This document shows, piece by piece, positions 28,639-39,059 of a stretch of DNA of 64,000 nt. Source of the stretch: Curtobacterium sp. 'Ferrero' (GTDB taxonomy: Bacteria > Actinomycetota > Actinomycetes > Actinomycetales > Microbacteriaceae); NCBI RefSeq assembly GCF_002412165.1, contig NZ_NXIA01000013.1, positions 1 through 64,000 on the forward strand, read 5' to 3'. Under the pieces are notes generated by a model. It worked only from the letters and a program-made list of their open reading frames with translations, was not told the DNA's origin and searched no databases. A program made the position numbers and the translations under genes. Numbering within the stretch: the first letter of the stretch is position 1; each line of letters begins with the position of its first letter.

Positions 28639-30663
28639 ATGCACGAGACCGCGACCGACGCCCTGCCGGGGTTCGTCCTCGCCGACGGCTCCGGCCGGTT
28701 CACGACGCACTCCGCGACCGCGACCGCCGTCACGCTCGTGGTCGAGGGCCGTGGCACGTTCCCGCTCGGGCGCCAGGACGGGTCGGACCGCTGGACGGTC
28801 GACGTGCCCGGTGTGCGTCCGGGTGACCGCTACCACCTGCTCGCGGACGGTCCGGCCGGGCCCCGCCACGACTTCGACCCCGCGCGGCCGCTGCTCGACC
28901 CGGCGGCGCGCGGCATCGTCGCGACCGACTCCCCCGCGCGGTGGACGAGCGAGGTCGTCGACGAGACGTTCGACTGGGGCGACGGGGCCGCACCGACGAC
29001 GTCGCTGGACCGCACGGTGCTGTACGAGGCGAACGTCCGCACGCTCACCGCCGCCAACCCGCACCTGCCGGACGAGCTCCGCGGCACGTACGCCGGTGTG
29101 GCTCACGCGTCGACGATCGCGCACCTGCACCGCATCGGCGTCACCGCGATCGAGCTCCTGCCGGTGCACGCGTTCGACACCGAGCGCTGGCTGCGGGACG
29201 CCGGGCGGGAGAACGCCTGGGGGTACAACACGCTCGGGTTCTTCGCGCCGCATGCCGCGTACGCCTCGCCCGCAGCCCGGGCCGCCGGGGCCTCCGCCGT
29301 CCTTCGCGAGTTCAAGGGCATGGTGCGGCTGCTGCACGAGGCCGGGATCCAGGTGGTCCTCGACGTCGTCTACAACCACACCGCCGAGGAAGGGCTCGGC
29401 GGGCCGACGTCGTCGCTCCGCGGGCTCGACGGCGCGAACCGGTACCGGTGGGCGACCGACGACACCTACTACGACACCACCGGCTGTGGGAACACCCTCG
29501 ACACGTCGGTGACCGCCACCGCGGACCTGATCGTGGACAGCCTGCGCTACTGGGCGCGCGAGGTCCGCGTCGACGGCTTCCGGTTCGACCTGATGGCAGC
29601 GCTCGGCCGCGACGCGCGGCACGTGTTCGACCCGGCGCACCCGCTGCTCGAGCGGATCCGGCAGCACCCCGACCTGCGGGACGTCCTGGTGGTCGCGGAG
29701 CCGTGGGACGTCGGTCCGGACGGGTGGCGCACCGGCGCGTTCGGCGCGGGGACCAGCGAGTGGAACGACGGGTTCCGCAACACGGTGCGGCAGTTCTGGC
29801 TGACCGACATCGCCGAGGAGCGGCGGCTCGGGGCCCCACGGACGGGGATCGGTGCGCTCGCCGGGGCGCTCACCGGGTCGCGGCACCTGTTCGGGGCGGA
29901 GCGCGGGCCACTCGCGGGCGTCGGGTTCGTGACCGCGCACGACGGCTTCACGCTCCTCGACCTGGTGTCCTACGACCGCAAGCACAACGAGGCGAACGGC
30001 GAGGAGAACCGCGACGGCTCGGACGACAACCGGTCGTTCAACCACGGCGTCGAGGGCCGGACCGAGGACCGCGGGGTGCGGGCCGCGCGGGGGCGGAGCA
30101 TGCGGAACCTGTTCGGCACCCTGCTGCTCTCCGCCGGGGTCCCGATGATCACCGCCGGCGACGAGCGCAGCAGGACCCAGCACGGCAACAACAACGCGTA
30201 CGTGGTGTCGGACGACCTGACGCCGGTGGACTGGTCGGACGACGAGGACGCCGAGTCGATGACGAACACGGTGGCCGAGCTCACCCGGCTGCGTGCGGCG
30301 CACCCGGCGCTCCGTCCGAGCCGGTTCGGCGTCGAGGGGCAGGAGACGCCGAGCGCCTCCCGGATGACCTGGTACGGGCCGGACGGGGGTCCGATGACCG
30401 TCGAGGCGTGGGACCAGCCGATCCACCGTGCGGTGCAGTACTACGTCGAGTCGACGCCCGAGCACGAGCCGGAGGACCGGGTGCTCGTCGTCGTGCACGG
30501 CAGCGGGCGGACGCGGGACCTGGTGTTGCCGGTGCGTGAGGATGTGGTCGGGTACCGACTGGCGTGGTCGAGCGAGAAGCACCGGGACCACCGGCGGCTC
30601 CGACCGGCCGGGCAGGTGTTCACGGCGTACGGGCCGGGCATCCACGTGTTCGAGGTCGAGTAG
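28639..30663 (+). CDS. glgX: Glycogen debranching enzyme GlgX
   Basis: This 674-residue GH13 enzyme has an N-terminal CBM48-like beta domain (about 1-110) and a TIM barrel. Conserved regions include DVVYNHTAEE, the nucleophile aspartate in VDGFRFDLMAALG (about 316), the acid/base glutamate in VAEPWDVG (about 353) and TAHDGFTLLDLVSYDRKHNEANGEENRDG, which is diagnostic for the GlgX/isoamylase group. It hydrolyses alpha-1,6 branches of glycogen. It is the first gene of a glycogen cluster with glgE and glgB. The spacer to glgE holds a tandem-repeat array. Confidence 0.93.
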   Translation: MHETATDALPGFVLADGSGRFTTHSATATAVTLVVEGRGTFPLGRQDGSDRWTVDVPGVRPGDRYHLLADGPAGPRHDFDPARPLLDPAARGIVATDSPARWTSEVVDETFDWGDGAAPTTSLDRTVLYEANVRTLTAANPHLPDELRGTYAGVAHASTIAHLHRIGVTAIELLPVHAFDTERWLRDAGRENAWGYNTLGFFAPHAAYASPAARAAGASAVLREFKGMVRLLHEAGIQVVLDVVYNHTAEEGLGGPTSSLRGLDGANRYRWATDDTYYDTTGCGNTLDTSVTATADLIVDSLRYWAREVRVDGFRFDLMAALGRDARHVFDPAHPLLERIRQHPDLRDVLVVAEPWDVGPDGWRTGAFGAGTSEWNDGFRNTVRQFWLTDIAEERRLGAPRTGIGALAGALTGSRHLFGAERGPLAGVGFVTAHDGFTLLDLVSYDRKHNEANGEENRDGSDDNRSFNHGVEGRTEDRGVRAARGRSMRNLFGTLLLSAGVPMITAGDERSRTQHGNNNAYVVSDDLTPVDWSDDEDAESMTNTVAELTRLRAAHPALRPSRFGVEGQETPSASRMTWYGPDGGPMTVEAWDQPIHRAVQYYVESTPEHEPEDRVLVVVHGSGRTRDLVLPVREDVVGYRLAWSSEKHRDHRRLRPAGQVFTAYGPGIHVFEVE

Positions 30664-30674
30664 GCGGCGCTCCC

Positions 30675-30826
30675 GCTCGTAGGTGACCGTTCCGCTCGTC
30701 GGTGACCGCTCCGCTCGTCGGTGACCGTTCCGCTCGTCGGTGACCGTTCCGCTCGTCGGTGACCGTTCCGCTCGTCGGTGACCGTTCCGCTCGTAGGTGA
30801 CCGTTCCGCTCGTAGGGTGTCGTTCT
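30675..30826 (+). repeat. 19-bp tandem repeat, seven copies plus one degenerate
   Basis: Units of the form GCTCGTCGGTGACCGTTCC begin at 30675, 30694, 30713, 30732, 30751, 30770 and 30789, with a degenerate eighth at 30808. Most differ only by A or C at position 7. The period is exact. There are no spacers, so this is not a CRISPR. The last copy and CTACGAGCGG at 30837 form a 10-bp inverted repeat. Confidence 0.95.
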
Positions 30827-30902
30827 TTCCGACCGACTACGAGCGGATCGGCTTTCCATTCCGCGTGCGATGGGTCGGAACGTCGCGGTGGGGCGACGGA
30901 CG

Positions 30903-30934
30903 GGAGGCGCGTGGCGGCGCCGGCACGCGCCTCC
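30903..30934. terminator. Hairpin of the GGAGGC family
   Basis: GGAGGCGCGTG (30903-30913) pairs perfectly with CACGCGCCTCC (30924-30934) around a 10-base loop. It follows glgX and its repeat array and may stop read-through into glgE. Confidence 0.6.
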
Positions 30935-31030
30935 AGGCCGTCCCCTGCACAGGCGGGTGCGACACGCGCACCGTCCAAGGGAGGCGCGTTCCGGTGAACG
31001 CGGAGCGCCCAGCCGGGTAGCGTCGGCTCC

Positions 31031-33031
31031 GTGGCCACCGCAGACCGACCCCGGCGACCGAAGCCCGGGCGCATCCCCATCACCGAACTCGCACCGACGA
31101 CGCCCAACGGGTACCCCAGCAAGGCGTTCGACGGCGAGGTGATCACGTTCGGCGCGACCGTGTTCCGCGAGGGGCACGGTGTCATCGGCGCCGAGCTCGT
31201 CCTCGAACGACCCGACGGCGGCACCAGGACGGTCCCGATGACCCTCGTCGCGCCCGGGACCGACCGGTACGAGGCGACCGTCCAGGTCGACCACACCGGT
31301 GTCTGGTCGTGGCACGTCGAGTCGTTCTCGGACGACTGGGCGACGTGGATCCACGCGGCGCGGCTGAAGATCGCCGCGGGCGTGGACACCGAGGCGACCC
31401 TCCTCGACGGTGGCGTGCTGCTCGACCGACTCGCAGCCGAGACCGACTCCCCGGCACCCGCTCGCGCCGCTGCGCGGGTCCGTGACACGTCGCTCGACCC
31501 GACGGAGCGGCTCGCGGCCGTCGACGACCCCCGTGTCGCATCGGAGGTCGAGGACTCGCCGCTCACCTCCCTGCGCACGCACTCCCCCGCACAGCTGCTC
31601 GACGTCGAGCGGGCCCGAGCGGGAGTCGGCGCCTGGTACGAGTTCTTCCCGAGGAGCGAGGGCGCGAAGAAGAACGCGGACGGCTCCTGGAAGAGCGGTG
31701 ACTTCCGGACGGCGGCACGGCGGCTCCCCGCGGTCGCGCGGATGGGGTTCGACGTCGTGTACCTCCCGCCGATCCACCCGATCGGCACCACGGCGCGCAA
31801 GGGACCGAACAACACGCTCGACGCCGGGCCGAACGACCCCGGCAGCCCCTGGGCCATCGGGTCGGCCGACGGCGGCCACGACGCGATCCACCCCGACCTC
31901 GGCACCGAGGACGACTTCCGCGAGTTCGTGGAGACCGCCAAGAACACCGGGATGGAGGTCGCGCTCGACTTCGCCCTGCAGTGCTCGCCCGACCACCCGT
32001 GGGTCACCGAGCACCCGGACTGGTTCACGCAGCGCGCCGACGGCTCGATCGCGACCGCCGAGAACCCGCCCAAGCGCTACCAGGACATCTACCCGATCCA
32101 GTTCGACTCCGACCCCGAGGGTCTGGTCGCCGAGGTCCTGCGGGTCCTGCGCCACTGGATGTCGTTCGGCATCCGGATCTTCCGCGTCGACAACCCGCAC
32201 ACGAAGCCGCTCTGGTTCTGGGAGCGCGTGATCCGCGAGATCCGCGACGAGCACCCCGACACGGTGTTCCTCGCCGAGGCCTTCACGCGCCCGGCGATGA
32301 TGCGGGCCCTCGCGGAGGTCGGCTTCCAGCAGTCGTACACGTACTTCACCTGGCGGAACACGCGGGAGGAGATCGAGTCGTACTTCGAGGAGCTCAGCCA
32401 CGAGACGAGCGCCTACCTCCGGCCCAACCTGTTCGTGAACACGCCGGACATCCTCACCGAGTACCTGCAGTTCGGCGGTCGCGCCGGTTACAAGGTACGG
32501 GCAGCGCTCGCCGCCACCGGCGCACCGACGTGGGGCATGTACTCCGGCTACGAGCTGTTCGAGGACGTAGCCCGCCCGGGCTCCGAGGAGAACATCGACA
32601 ACGAGAAGTACGAGTACAAGCCGCGCGACTTCGCGTTGGCGGAGGCCGAGGGAGCGAGCCTCGCGCCGTACGTGACGATGCTCAACCGCTTCCGCGCCGC
32701 GCACCCCGCACTCCGCCAGCTGCGGAACCTGCACGTGCACGACGCCGAGGACCCGGCGATCGTCGTGTACTCGAAGCACCTGCCCGGGCGCTACGTGCGC
32801 TCCGGACGCGACGACACCGTGATCGTCGTCGCGAACCTCGACCCGCACTCGGCGCGCGAGACCACGGTGCACCTCGACCTCGCGGCCCTCGGGCTGCCGA
32901 CCGAGGAGCCCTTCGACGTCCGTGACGTCGTGACCGGTCAGCGCTGGGTGTGGGGATCGTCCAACTACGTGCGCCTGGATGCGTTCCAGGAGCCCGTGCA
33001 CCTGCTCGTCGTGGAGGGACCGCACCGATGA
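31031..33031 (+). CDS. glgE: Alpha-1,4-glucan:maltose-1-phosphate maltosyltransferase GlgE
   Basis: This 666-residue GH13_3 enzyme extends alpha-glucans with maltosyl units from maltose-1-phosphate. Typical segments are [30 protein letters not shown], the nucleophile aspartate in [15 protein letters not shown] (about 386), the glutamate in FLAEAFTRP (about 414) and [15 protein letters not shown]. An N-terminal beta domain (about 15-120) matches the family. GTG 31031 is the start. The stop overlaps the glgB start (ATGA, 33028-33031), so both are translated together. No pep2/treS gene is in the window. Confidence 0.95.
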   Translation: MATADRPRRPKPGRIPITELAPTTPNGYPSKAFDGEVITFGATVFREGHGVIGAELVLERPDGGTRTVPMTLVAPGTDRYEATVQVDHTGVWSWHVESFSDDWATWIHAARLKIAAGVDTEATLLDGGVLLDRLAAETDSPAPARAAARVRDTSLDPTERLAAVDDPRVASEVEDSPLTSLRTHSPAQLLDVERARAGVGAWYEFFPRSEGAKKNADGSWKSGDFRTAARRLPAVARMGFDVVYLPPIHPIGTTARKGPNNTLDAGPNDPGSPWAIGSADGGHDAIHPDLGTEDDFREFVETAKNTGMEVALDFALQCSPDHPWVTEHPDWFTQRADGSIATAENPPKRYQDIYPIQFDSDPEGLVAEVLRVLRHWMSFGIRIFRVDNPHTKPLWFWERVIREIRDEHPDTVFLAEAFTRPAMMRALAEVGFQQSYTYFTWRNTREEIESYFEELSHETSAYLRPNLFVNTPDILTEYLQFGGRAGYKVRAALAATGAPTWGMYSGYELFEDVARPGSEENIDNEKYEYKPRDFALAEAEGASLAPYVTMLNRFRAAHPALRQLRNLHVHDAEDPAIVVYSKHLPGRYVRSGRDDTVIVVANLDPHSARETTVHLDLAALGLPTEEPFDVRDVVTGQRWVWGSSNYVRLDAFQEPVHLLVVEGPHR

Positions 33032-36015
33032 CCGACGCCGAACCGACCCCGACGGACCCGAAGAAGACGGTCCCGACGAACACCGACCAGACAAGCGCCG
33101 ACCCGACGAACACCGACCAGACGAACACCGACCCGACGAGCACCGACCCGACGACCACCGCGCGGACTCGGGACGCACGGTCGGAGGCCCCGCAGCCTCC
33201 GCAGGCCGGACGCGGGCAGGGTCCCAGTGTGCCTCCGGTGCCGCCGCCCCCGCCCGCCGTGCTGCCGAGGCGCATGCCCGCGGACACCCCTCGTCCGACG
33301 CACCCCGCGCAGCACGTCGCCCCGACCGTACCGCCCCGGCCCGACCAGACCGCCGACGCCGCCGGTGCGGGCGTCCGCTCGCCACGGGCAGCCTCCGAGC
33401 CGCGCTACGAACCCCGGGTCTCGGCCCCCGGCGAGGACCTGCCCGGCGCTCCGCCGGCGCAGCGCGAGGCACCGGACCGTGGCGTCCCGGAGTCGGCCAC
33501 GCTCGCCGGCCACGCGAACGATGCCTCGCATCCGCGGCACCTGACCGCGGAGAACACAGCGGACCCGTCCTCGAACGGTGCGGGCGCCGGCCCCGCCCCG
33601 TCGGACGACGGTGCCGACGCCCCGACCTCGGAGGGCGGCTCGCCGGTGGCAGCCACGAGCACGGCACCCGACACCGTGACCGACGGCGACGAGACCGCCA
33701 CCAGCCGCGACGACACCCGGACCGACGGCAACGGCACCGGGACCGACAGCGCCACGGCCAGCAGCAGCGAGACCGCCGCAGCACCGGACAGTGACACCGC
33801 CACCACCACCACCGGAACCGCCCCGGCCTCGACCTCGGCCGGCCCCCGTCCGGCACCGATCGAGGAGTGGCTCCGCCAGCAGGTCGCCGAAGCCCGCTGG
33901 TCGCAGCCCCACGACGTCCTCGGGCCGCACCCGGTCGACGGCGGGACGAGCATCCGGGTCGTGCGGCACCTCGCGACCGCCGTCCGGGTCGTCCGCCCCG
34001 ACGGCGACGACGTCGAACTCGTCCACGAGGGCGACGGGCTGTGGGCGGGAGCGACGCCGGGCACGCTCGGGCGCTACCGGGTCGAGGCCGACTACGACCC
34101 CGACCCCGAGGGCGACGGCGACGACATCACGTGGACGACCGACGACGCGTACCGCTTCGCGCCGACGATCGGCGAGCTCGACCTGCACCTCTTCGGTGAA
34201 GGCCGCGACGAACAGCTCTGGCACCACCTCGGAGCGCACGTGAAGACGGTGGACGGCGTCGACGGGGTGGCGTTCACGGTGTGGGCTCCCCGTGCCACCG
34301 CCGTGCGCGTGATCGGCGACTTCGAGGGTTGGGAGGGCCGCACCACCGCGATGCGTCGGCTCACCGACCTCGGTGTGTGGGAGCTGTTCTGGCCCGGCGC
34401 GCTCGAGGGGCAGCGGTACAAGTTCCAGATCCTCACCGACTCCGGCTGGGTTGAACGGGCCGACCCGTTCGCACGCCGCACCGAGGTCCCCCCGGCGACC
34501 GCGTCGATCATCACCTCGTCGTCGTACGAGTGGAGCGACGGCGACACCGCCTGGATGGAACACCGGGCTCGCACGACCACGCACGACCGGCCGATGAGCG
34601 TCTACGAGGTGCACCTCGGGTCGTGGCGCCCCGGCCTGTCGTACCGGGACACTGCCGACCAGCTGATCGGCCACGTGCAGCACCTCGGGTTCACGCACGT
34701 CGAGTTCCTCCCCCTCGCGGAACACCCGTTCGGCGGGTCGTGGGGGTACCAGGTCACGGGGTACTACTCCCCGACCGCGCGCTTCGGCACGCCGGACGAC
34801 CTGCGCTACCTCATCGACCGGCTGCACAGCGCGGGCATCGGCGTGATCATGGACTGGGTTCCCGGACACTTCCCGAAGGACGAGTGGGCACTGGCGAAGT
34901 TCGACGGGCACGCCCTGTTCGAGCACCCGGACCCCCGCCGTGGCGAGCAGCTCGACTGGGGCACGTACGTGTTCGACTTCGGGCACCCCCAGGTCCGGAA
35001 CTTCCTGGTGGCGAACGCGCTGTACTGGCTCGAGGAGTTCCACATCGACGGCCTCCGGGTCGACGCCGTGGCCTCGATGCTCTACCTGGACTACTCGCGG
35101 ACCGACTGGCTCCCGAACATCCACGGCGGTCGCGAGAACCTCGACGCGATCTCCTTCCTGCAGGAGACGAACGCCACCGCCTACAAGCGCTACCCCGGCA
35201 TCGTGATGATCGCCGAGGAGAGCACCTCGTGGCCGGGGGTCACCCAGCCCACGAGTGCGGGCGGTCTCGGGTTCGGGCAGAAGTGGAACATGGGCTGGAT
35301 GCACGACTCGCTCGAGTACATCGGCCGCGAGCCCGTGCACCGCAGCTACCACCACGACGAGATCACCTTCTCGCTCGTCTACGCGTTCAGCGAGCAGTTC
35401 ACGCTGCCGATCAGCCACGACGAGGTCGTGCACGGCAAGGGTTCGCTGTTCGGGAAGATGCCGGGCGACGAGTGGCAGAAGCTCGCGAACGTGCGCGCCT
35501 ACCTCGCCTTCATGTGGGCGCACCCGGGCAAGCAGCTGCTCTTCATGGGGCAGGAGTTCGCCCAGTCGCAGGAGTGGTCGGAGGCCCGAGGGCTCGACTG
35601 GTGGCTCCTCGACGACCCGGGACACCTCGGTGTGCAAGACCTCGTCGCCGCGTTGAACCGGGTGTACCGCCAGACGCCGGCGCTGTGGACGCACGACTCC
35701 ACGCCGGACGGGTTCGAGTGGATCGAGGGCGGTGACGCGCCGCACTCCACGCTGGGGTTCCTGCGGAAGGACGGTGACGACCGGCTCGCGGTCTTCGTGA
35801 ACTTCTCCGGCGTCCCCGTGGAGCGTCGGTTCGGTCTGCCCGCCGCCGGTGCGTGGCACGAGGTGCTGAACACGGACGCCACCGAGTACGGCGGTTCCGG
35901 CGTCGGCAACCTGGGCGTGGTCACCGCGGAGGAGACCCCGTGGGCCGGACGACCGGCGTCGGCGCACCTGGTGGTGCCGCCGCTCGGCGCGGTCTGGTTG
36001 AAGCTGGCCCGCTAG
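33028..36015 (+). CDS. glgB: 1,4-alpha-glucan branching enzyme GlgB with long disordered N-terminus
   Basis: This 995-residue protein consists of a normal GlgB core (about 275-995) preceded by about 270 residues rich in Thr, Asp, Pro and Ala. The extension starts with [24 protein letters not shown] repeats. The core has N1 and CBM48 domains (about 275-495) and a GH13_9 barrel with the nucleophile aspartate in [17 protein letters not shown] (about 677), the glutamate in [11 protein letters not shown] (about 728) and [12 protein letters not shown]. It makes alpha-1,6 branches. Typical GlgB has about 620-750 residues, so the extension is unusual. ATG 33028 overlaps the glgE stop; in-frame ATGs within the extension are not obvious. 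Confidence 0.93.
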   Translation: MTDAEPTPTDPKKTVPTNTDQTSADPTNTDQTNTDPTSTDPTTTARTRDARSEAPQPPQAGRGQGPSVPPVPPPPPAVLPRRMPADTPRPTHPAQHVAPTVPPRPDQTADAAGAGVRSPRAASEPRYEPRVSAPGEDLPGAPPAQREAPDRGVPESATLAGHANDASHPRHLTAENTADPSSNGAGAGPAPSDDGADAPTSEGGSPVAATSTAPDTVTDGDETATSRDDTRTDGNGTGTDSATASSSETAAAPDSDTATTTTGTAPASTSAGPRPAPIEEWLRQQVAEARWSQPHDVLGPHPVDGGTSIRVVRHLATAVRVVRPDGDDVELVHEGDGLWAGATPGTLGRYRVEADYDPDPEGDGDDITWTTDDAYRFAPTIGELDLHLFGEGRDEQLWHHLGAHVKTVDGVDGVAFTVWAPRATAVRVIGDFEGWEGRTTAMRRLTDLGVWELFWPGALEGQRYKFQILTDSGWVERADPFARRTEVPPATASIITSSSYEWSDGDTAWMEHRARTTTHDRPMSVYEVHLGSWRPGLSYRDTADQLIGHVQHLGFTHVEFLPLAEHPFGGSWGYQVTGYYSPTARFGTPDDLRYLIDRLHSAGIGVIMDWVPGHFPKDEWALAKFDGHALFEHPDPRRGEQLDWGTYVFDFGHPQVRNFLVANALYWLEEFHIDGLRVDAVASMLYLDYSRTDWLPNIHGGRENLDAISFLQETNATAYKRYPGIVMIAEESTSWPGVTQPTSAGGLGFGQKWNMGWMHDSLEYIGREPVHRSYHHDEITFSLVYAFSEQFTLPISHDEVVHGKGSLFGKMPGDEWQKLANVRAYLAFMWAHPGKQLLFMGQEFAQSQEWSEARGLDWWLLDDPGHLGVQDLVAALNRVYRQTPALWTHDSTPDGFEWIEGGDAPHSTLGFLRKDGDDRLAVFVNFSGVPVERRFGLPAAGAWHEVLNTDATEYGGSGVGNLGVVTAEETPWAGRPASAHLVVPPLGAVWLKLAR

Positions 36016-36066
36016 GTCGGGCGAAGGTCGCGGAGCGCCCACCCGAACCGACGGGAGGCGCAGACG

Positions 36067-36106
36067 GACGGGAGGCGCGGTGCCAGCTGGCACCGCGCCT
36101 CCCGTC
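36067..36106. terminator. Perfect 40-bp palindrome (GACGGGAGGC family)
   Basis: Arms of 18 bp around AGCT make a complete palindrome with the same layout as 13633-13672 but a different inner sequence. A second copy of the left-arm start (CGACGGGAGGCGCAGA) lies at 36049-36064. It separates glgB from the convergent thioredoxin gene. Confidence 0.8.
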
Positions 36107-36135
36107 GGTCAGGGCGAGCAGACCGCCGCAGCGCG

Positions 36136-37143
36136 TCAGTAGAGCGCGTTCGCGAGCCGTCGTCGCGCCGCGACGACGCGCGGGTCGTCACTCCCGACCA
36201 GCTCGAAGTACTCGACCAGCCGGACGCGGACGCGCTCACGGTCTGCGCCGAACACCGTCGGGACGAGGTCGAGCAACCGTGCGAAGGCGTCCTCGACGTG
36301 ACCGCCGCTGATGTCGAGGTCCGCGACCCCGAGCTGGGCGTCCACGTCGTCCGGCCCCGCAGCGGCGGCGGCCCGGATCTCGTCGGCGGTGTGTCCCTGC
36401 AGCCGGTCGAGGAGCGACACCTGCGCCAAGCCCGCGACCGCCATCTGGTCGTGCGGGTCCTGCGCGATCGCGGTCTTGTACTCCTGGACCGCGGTGGCGT
36501 AGTCACCCCGCTCGATGGCGTCGTAGGCGGCCTGGTGGTGCGGCGGGAGCGGCTCCGGCTCGGGCTCGCCCTGCTCCGCGACCTCAGCGGGAGCGGCACC
36601 GTCGACGGCGACCCGACCCGAGACGCCGTTCTGCTCGGCGGCGGCCAGCACCTGCTCGTAGACGTCGCGCACCTGCGCCTCGGGCAGCGCACCGACGAAC
36701 AGCCCGAGCGGCCGACCACCGATGAGGGCGGCGACCGTCGGGATCGACTGCGCCTGGAACGCCTGCACCAGCTGCGGGTTCGTGTCCGCGTCGACCTTGG
36801 CGAGCAGCACACGGCCGTCGTACTCGGCGGTCAGCTGCTCCAGGATCGGCGACAGCTGCTTGCAGGGCCCACACCACTCGGCCCAGATGTCTACGATGAC
36901 GGGCACGACCGTCGACAGCTGCAGGGCGTCCTGGAACGTCTGGTCGGTGACGTCGAGGACGAGCGACGGGACGGTCAGGTCGGCACCGCCGTCGGCGCCC
37001 GCGGCGGGTCCGCCGCTCGGAGCCGCCGACGCGGGCGTGCCGCTCGTGGCCGGGGTCGACGCCGGACGCTGGGCCCGGTCGACGAGGGACGACAGGTCGA
37101 CCGCGCCGCGGAGGCCGGACGGGGTCGGGGGGACGTTGCTCAT
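36136..37143 (-). CDS. Thioredoxin-domain protein with TPR-like C-terminus (CnoX/YbbN-like)
   Basis: This 335-residue protein starts with a Pro/Ala-rich tail (about 1-55), followed by a thioredoxin domain with active site WCGPCK (about 88-93) and a cis-proline in QSIPTVAAL. The C-terminal 140 residues are helical TPR-like repeats (YDAIERGDYATAVQEYKTAI). Related CnoX/YbbN proteins are chaperone-like redox factors. The active-site cysteines are both present here. The start overlaps the stop of the upstream membrane-protein gene (ATGA, 37140-37143), so the two are coupled. Confidence 0.88.
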   Translation of the reverse strand: MSNVPPTPSGLRGAVDLSSLVDRAQRPASTPATSGTPASAAPSGGPAAGADGGADLTVPSLVLDVTDQTFQDALQLSTVVPVIVDIWAEWCGPCKQLSPILEQLTAEYDGRVLLAKVDADTNPQLVQAFQAQSIPTVAALIGGRPLGLFVGALPEAQVRDVYEQVLAAAEQNGVSGRVAVDGAAPAEVAEQGEPEPEPLPPHHQAAYDAIERGDYATAVQEYKTAIAQDPHDQMAVAGLAQVSLLDRLQGHTADEIRAAAAAGPDDVDAQLGVADLDISGGHVEDAFARLLDLVPTVFGADRERVRVRLVEYFELVGSDDPRVVAARRRLANALY

Positions 37144-38876
37144 TGCACCTCACTCGCTGCGGTCAGGCCCTGCGTGAAACCGAGCAGGACCACCTTCTCG
37201 TCCGAGCCGACGGGCGGCACGGAGAACAACACCTGGACGCCGTAGGTGGCGCTGATGCCCTTATTGCTCGAGTCGACGCCGGAGAGCGCCTTCACGGCAC
37301 CCTCGGTGTTCACCTCGGCACCGGACGCGGTCGGTGTGACGGTCTCGATCTCGTCGAGGTCCACCGACACCAGCGCGCCGGCCTTGTCGGTCGCGAACGC
37401 CACCGAGCTGTCCTCGGGGATCTCGGACGTGTACTCGATCTTCGCCGTGTCCGGCAGCGACTGCGACTTCTTGTCCTTGTACGCCTTGCCGATCGTCTTC
37501 CGGAGCGCGTCGCCGTCGACGTCGAACAGGTCCGCGTACTTGCTGGACGTGTCGTTCGACAGGATGTCGGCGTACGCCGAGGCGACCTGGTCGGGCGCGA
37601 TCGTGAGCAGCTTCGTGCTCGGTGACAGCAGGGCGGCGCCGACCGAGGTCGGGGCGAGGGTCGGGATCTGCGCGTCGGCCTCGAGCGAGACGTCGTACGC
37701 CACCTTGTAGGGGTCGCGTGCGGAGTCCTGCGTCATGGTGAGCGCCTGCGGGGCAGCGGTCTTGGCGGAGCAGTCCTCAGCGGTGATCGCGAAGACCGTG
37801 CGCGGCCACGAGTCGGTCTGCTGCGGCAGCGCGACGCAGACCTGGTCGGCCGAGATCGTCGGCGGCGCGTCGACGTCGCGGTCGGAGCCGCGGATCGTGT
37901 AGTTGGCCTCGCGCAGGTCGAGCGCGGCGCCCGTGAACCGGGTGGCGGCGAGCTTGCCGTCGCGCCGGCCGTCGGCCTCCTTCGCGACCGCTGCGATCCG
38001 CTGCACGATGCGCGTGATCTGCTGCTTCGTCGCGGCGACCGGCTCGTCCTGCGTCGCCGCGCCGGTGGCCGTGGCGGTCGGCGTGGGCGAGGCGGCACCG
38101 CCCTGCGGCCAGTACTCGGCCGAGCAGCCGGTGAGCCCGAGGGCTCCGACGACGATGATCGGCAGCACGACGAAGGACCGTCGACCACGCCGACCCCGGC
38201 TCGGCACCTGTGCCCCGGCGGCCGCCGCACGGCGTGACGCGCGGACCCGCGGCGGTCGGGTGCCGCCGCTGCGCCGACGCGGCCCACGACCACGACGCTG
38301 GTGCACGATGGCCCAGATGAGGAGGGCCACGCCGCCCAGGAGGAACACGCCCCCGGCGACGAGCAGCGGCCCGACCGACGGCGTCGCGGTGTCGCGCGGC
38401 CACGTCACCGAGACGTCGCTCGGGGCCGCGCTCGTGCCGTCGCCGACGATGATCACGGACATGTCCTCCGGCAGCCGCACCGTGAACTGCCCGGCGCCGT
38501 CGTACTCCTGGTACCAGAGGTCGCTGCCGCGCGGGTCGGGGACGCTCGACTCCGAGCCGGACGTCCTGCCGGTGAGCGCGTGGTCCTCGGCGTCGTAGCG
38601 GAGCGTGGTGTGCTCGGCGTCACCGATCCAGGCCCGGACGTCCGCGCTGGTGCCGTACGCCGCGAACACCTTGCCCGATCCGGAGACGTTGACGCGCTGG
38701 TAGCCGGGGTTCGCGTTGAGCGTGCTGCCCGGGATCACGGTCACGGGGGCGGAGCTCTTCGTCGACGTCTGGGCGACGAGCGAGGACGGCGGCGCGAAGA
38801 CGGTGCGCTGCCCGACCGCGAGGCCGACCAACAGCAGGCCGACCACGAAACTGACGATCGCCAGGACGAATCGCAC
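37140..38876 (-). CDS. Uncharacterised membrane protein with internal lipoprotein-like signal
   Basis: I do not recognise this 578-residue protein. The N-terminal half has a membrane segment at about 1-22, an outer domain (about 25-165) and a second membrane segment (about 168-190). A basic stretch is followed by FVVLPIIVVGALGLTGCSAE (about 236-255), which looks exactly like a lipoprotein signal with lipobox LTGC. The remaining 325 residues look secreted. An in-frame GTG at 38207 would start a 355-residue lipoprotein with n-region PSRGRRGRRS. So this may be a fusion or hold an internal start. GTG 38876 has GGGAGAGAG upstream. Coupled to the thioredoxin gene. Confidence 0.8.
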   Translation of the reverse strand: MRFVLAIVSFVVGLLLVGLAVGQRTVFAPPSSLVAQTSTKSSAPVTVIPGSTLNANPGYQRVNVSGSGKVFAAYGTSADVRAWIGDAEHTTLRYDAEDHALTGRTSGSESSVPDPRGSDLWYQEYDGAGQFTVRLPEDMSVIIVGDGTSAAPSDVSVTWPRDTATPSVGPLLVAGGVFLLGGVALLIWAIVHQRRGRGPRRRSGGTRPPRVRASRRAAAAGAQVPSRGRRGRRSFVVLPIIVVGALGLTGCSAEYWPQGGAASPTPTATATGAATQDEPVAATKQQITRIVQRIAAVAKEADGRRDGKLAATRFTGAALDLREANYTIRGSDRDVDAPPTISADQVCVALPQQTDSWPRTVFAITAEDCSAKTAAPQALTMTQDSARDPYKVAYDVSLEADAQIPTLAPTSVGAALLSPSTKLLTIAPDQVASAYADILSNDTSSKYADLFDVDGDALRKTIGKAYKDKKSQSLPDTAKIEYTSEIPEDSSVAFATDKAGALVSVDLDEIETVTPTASGAEVNTEGAVKALSGVDSSNKGISATYGVQVLFSVPPVGSDEKVVLLGFTQGLTAASEVQ

Positions 38877-39059
38877 GGATCTCTCTCCCTACCGCGCCGG
38901 GGTGGGGATCGGCGCGCGAATCAGCGGTCCACGATACCGAGCATCCCTGTGCGGCGCATCCGTCCGCGGTGGCCGGCGACTCAGAATGCCCCGGCCACGC
39001 CCACGCTACGATCGACCCGCGGGCCGCTGGGGTCCGCCGGCGAGCACCAGGAGCGACAC

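Larger units (their letters stand above)
30664..31030. other. Spacer between glgX and glgE with repeat array
   Basis: These 367 bp contain no gene. They hold an eight-copy 19-bp tandem repeat (30675-30826), an inverted copy of part of its unit (CTACGAGCGG at 30837-30846), a GGAGGC-type hairpin at 30903-30934 and, near the end, the presumed glgE promoter region. Confidence 0.8.

Noticed and set aside
30675..30826. CRISPR array
   Set aside because: The units are directly adjacent with a 19-bp period and no unique spacers, and no cas gene is nearby.
27376..32073. 1565-codon minus frame reaching across glgX into glgE
   Set aside because: Only its last 394 codons are real (cysteine desulfurase). 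The rest is antisense to glgX and glgE and runs through the tandem repeats.
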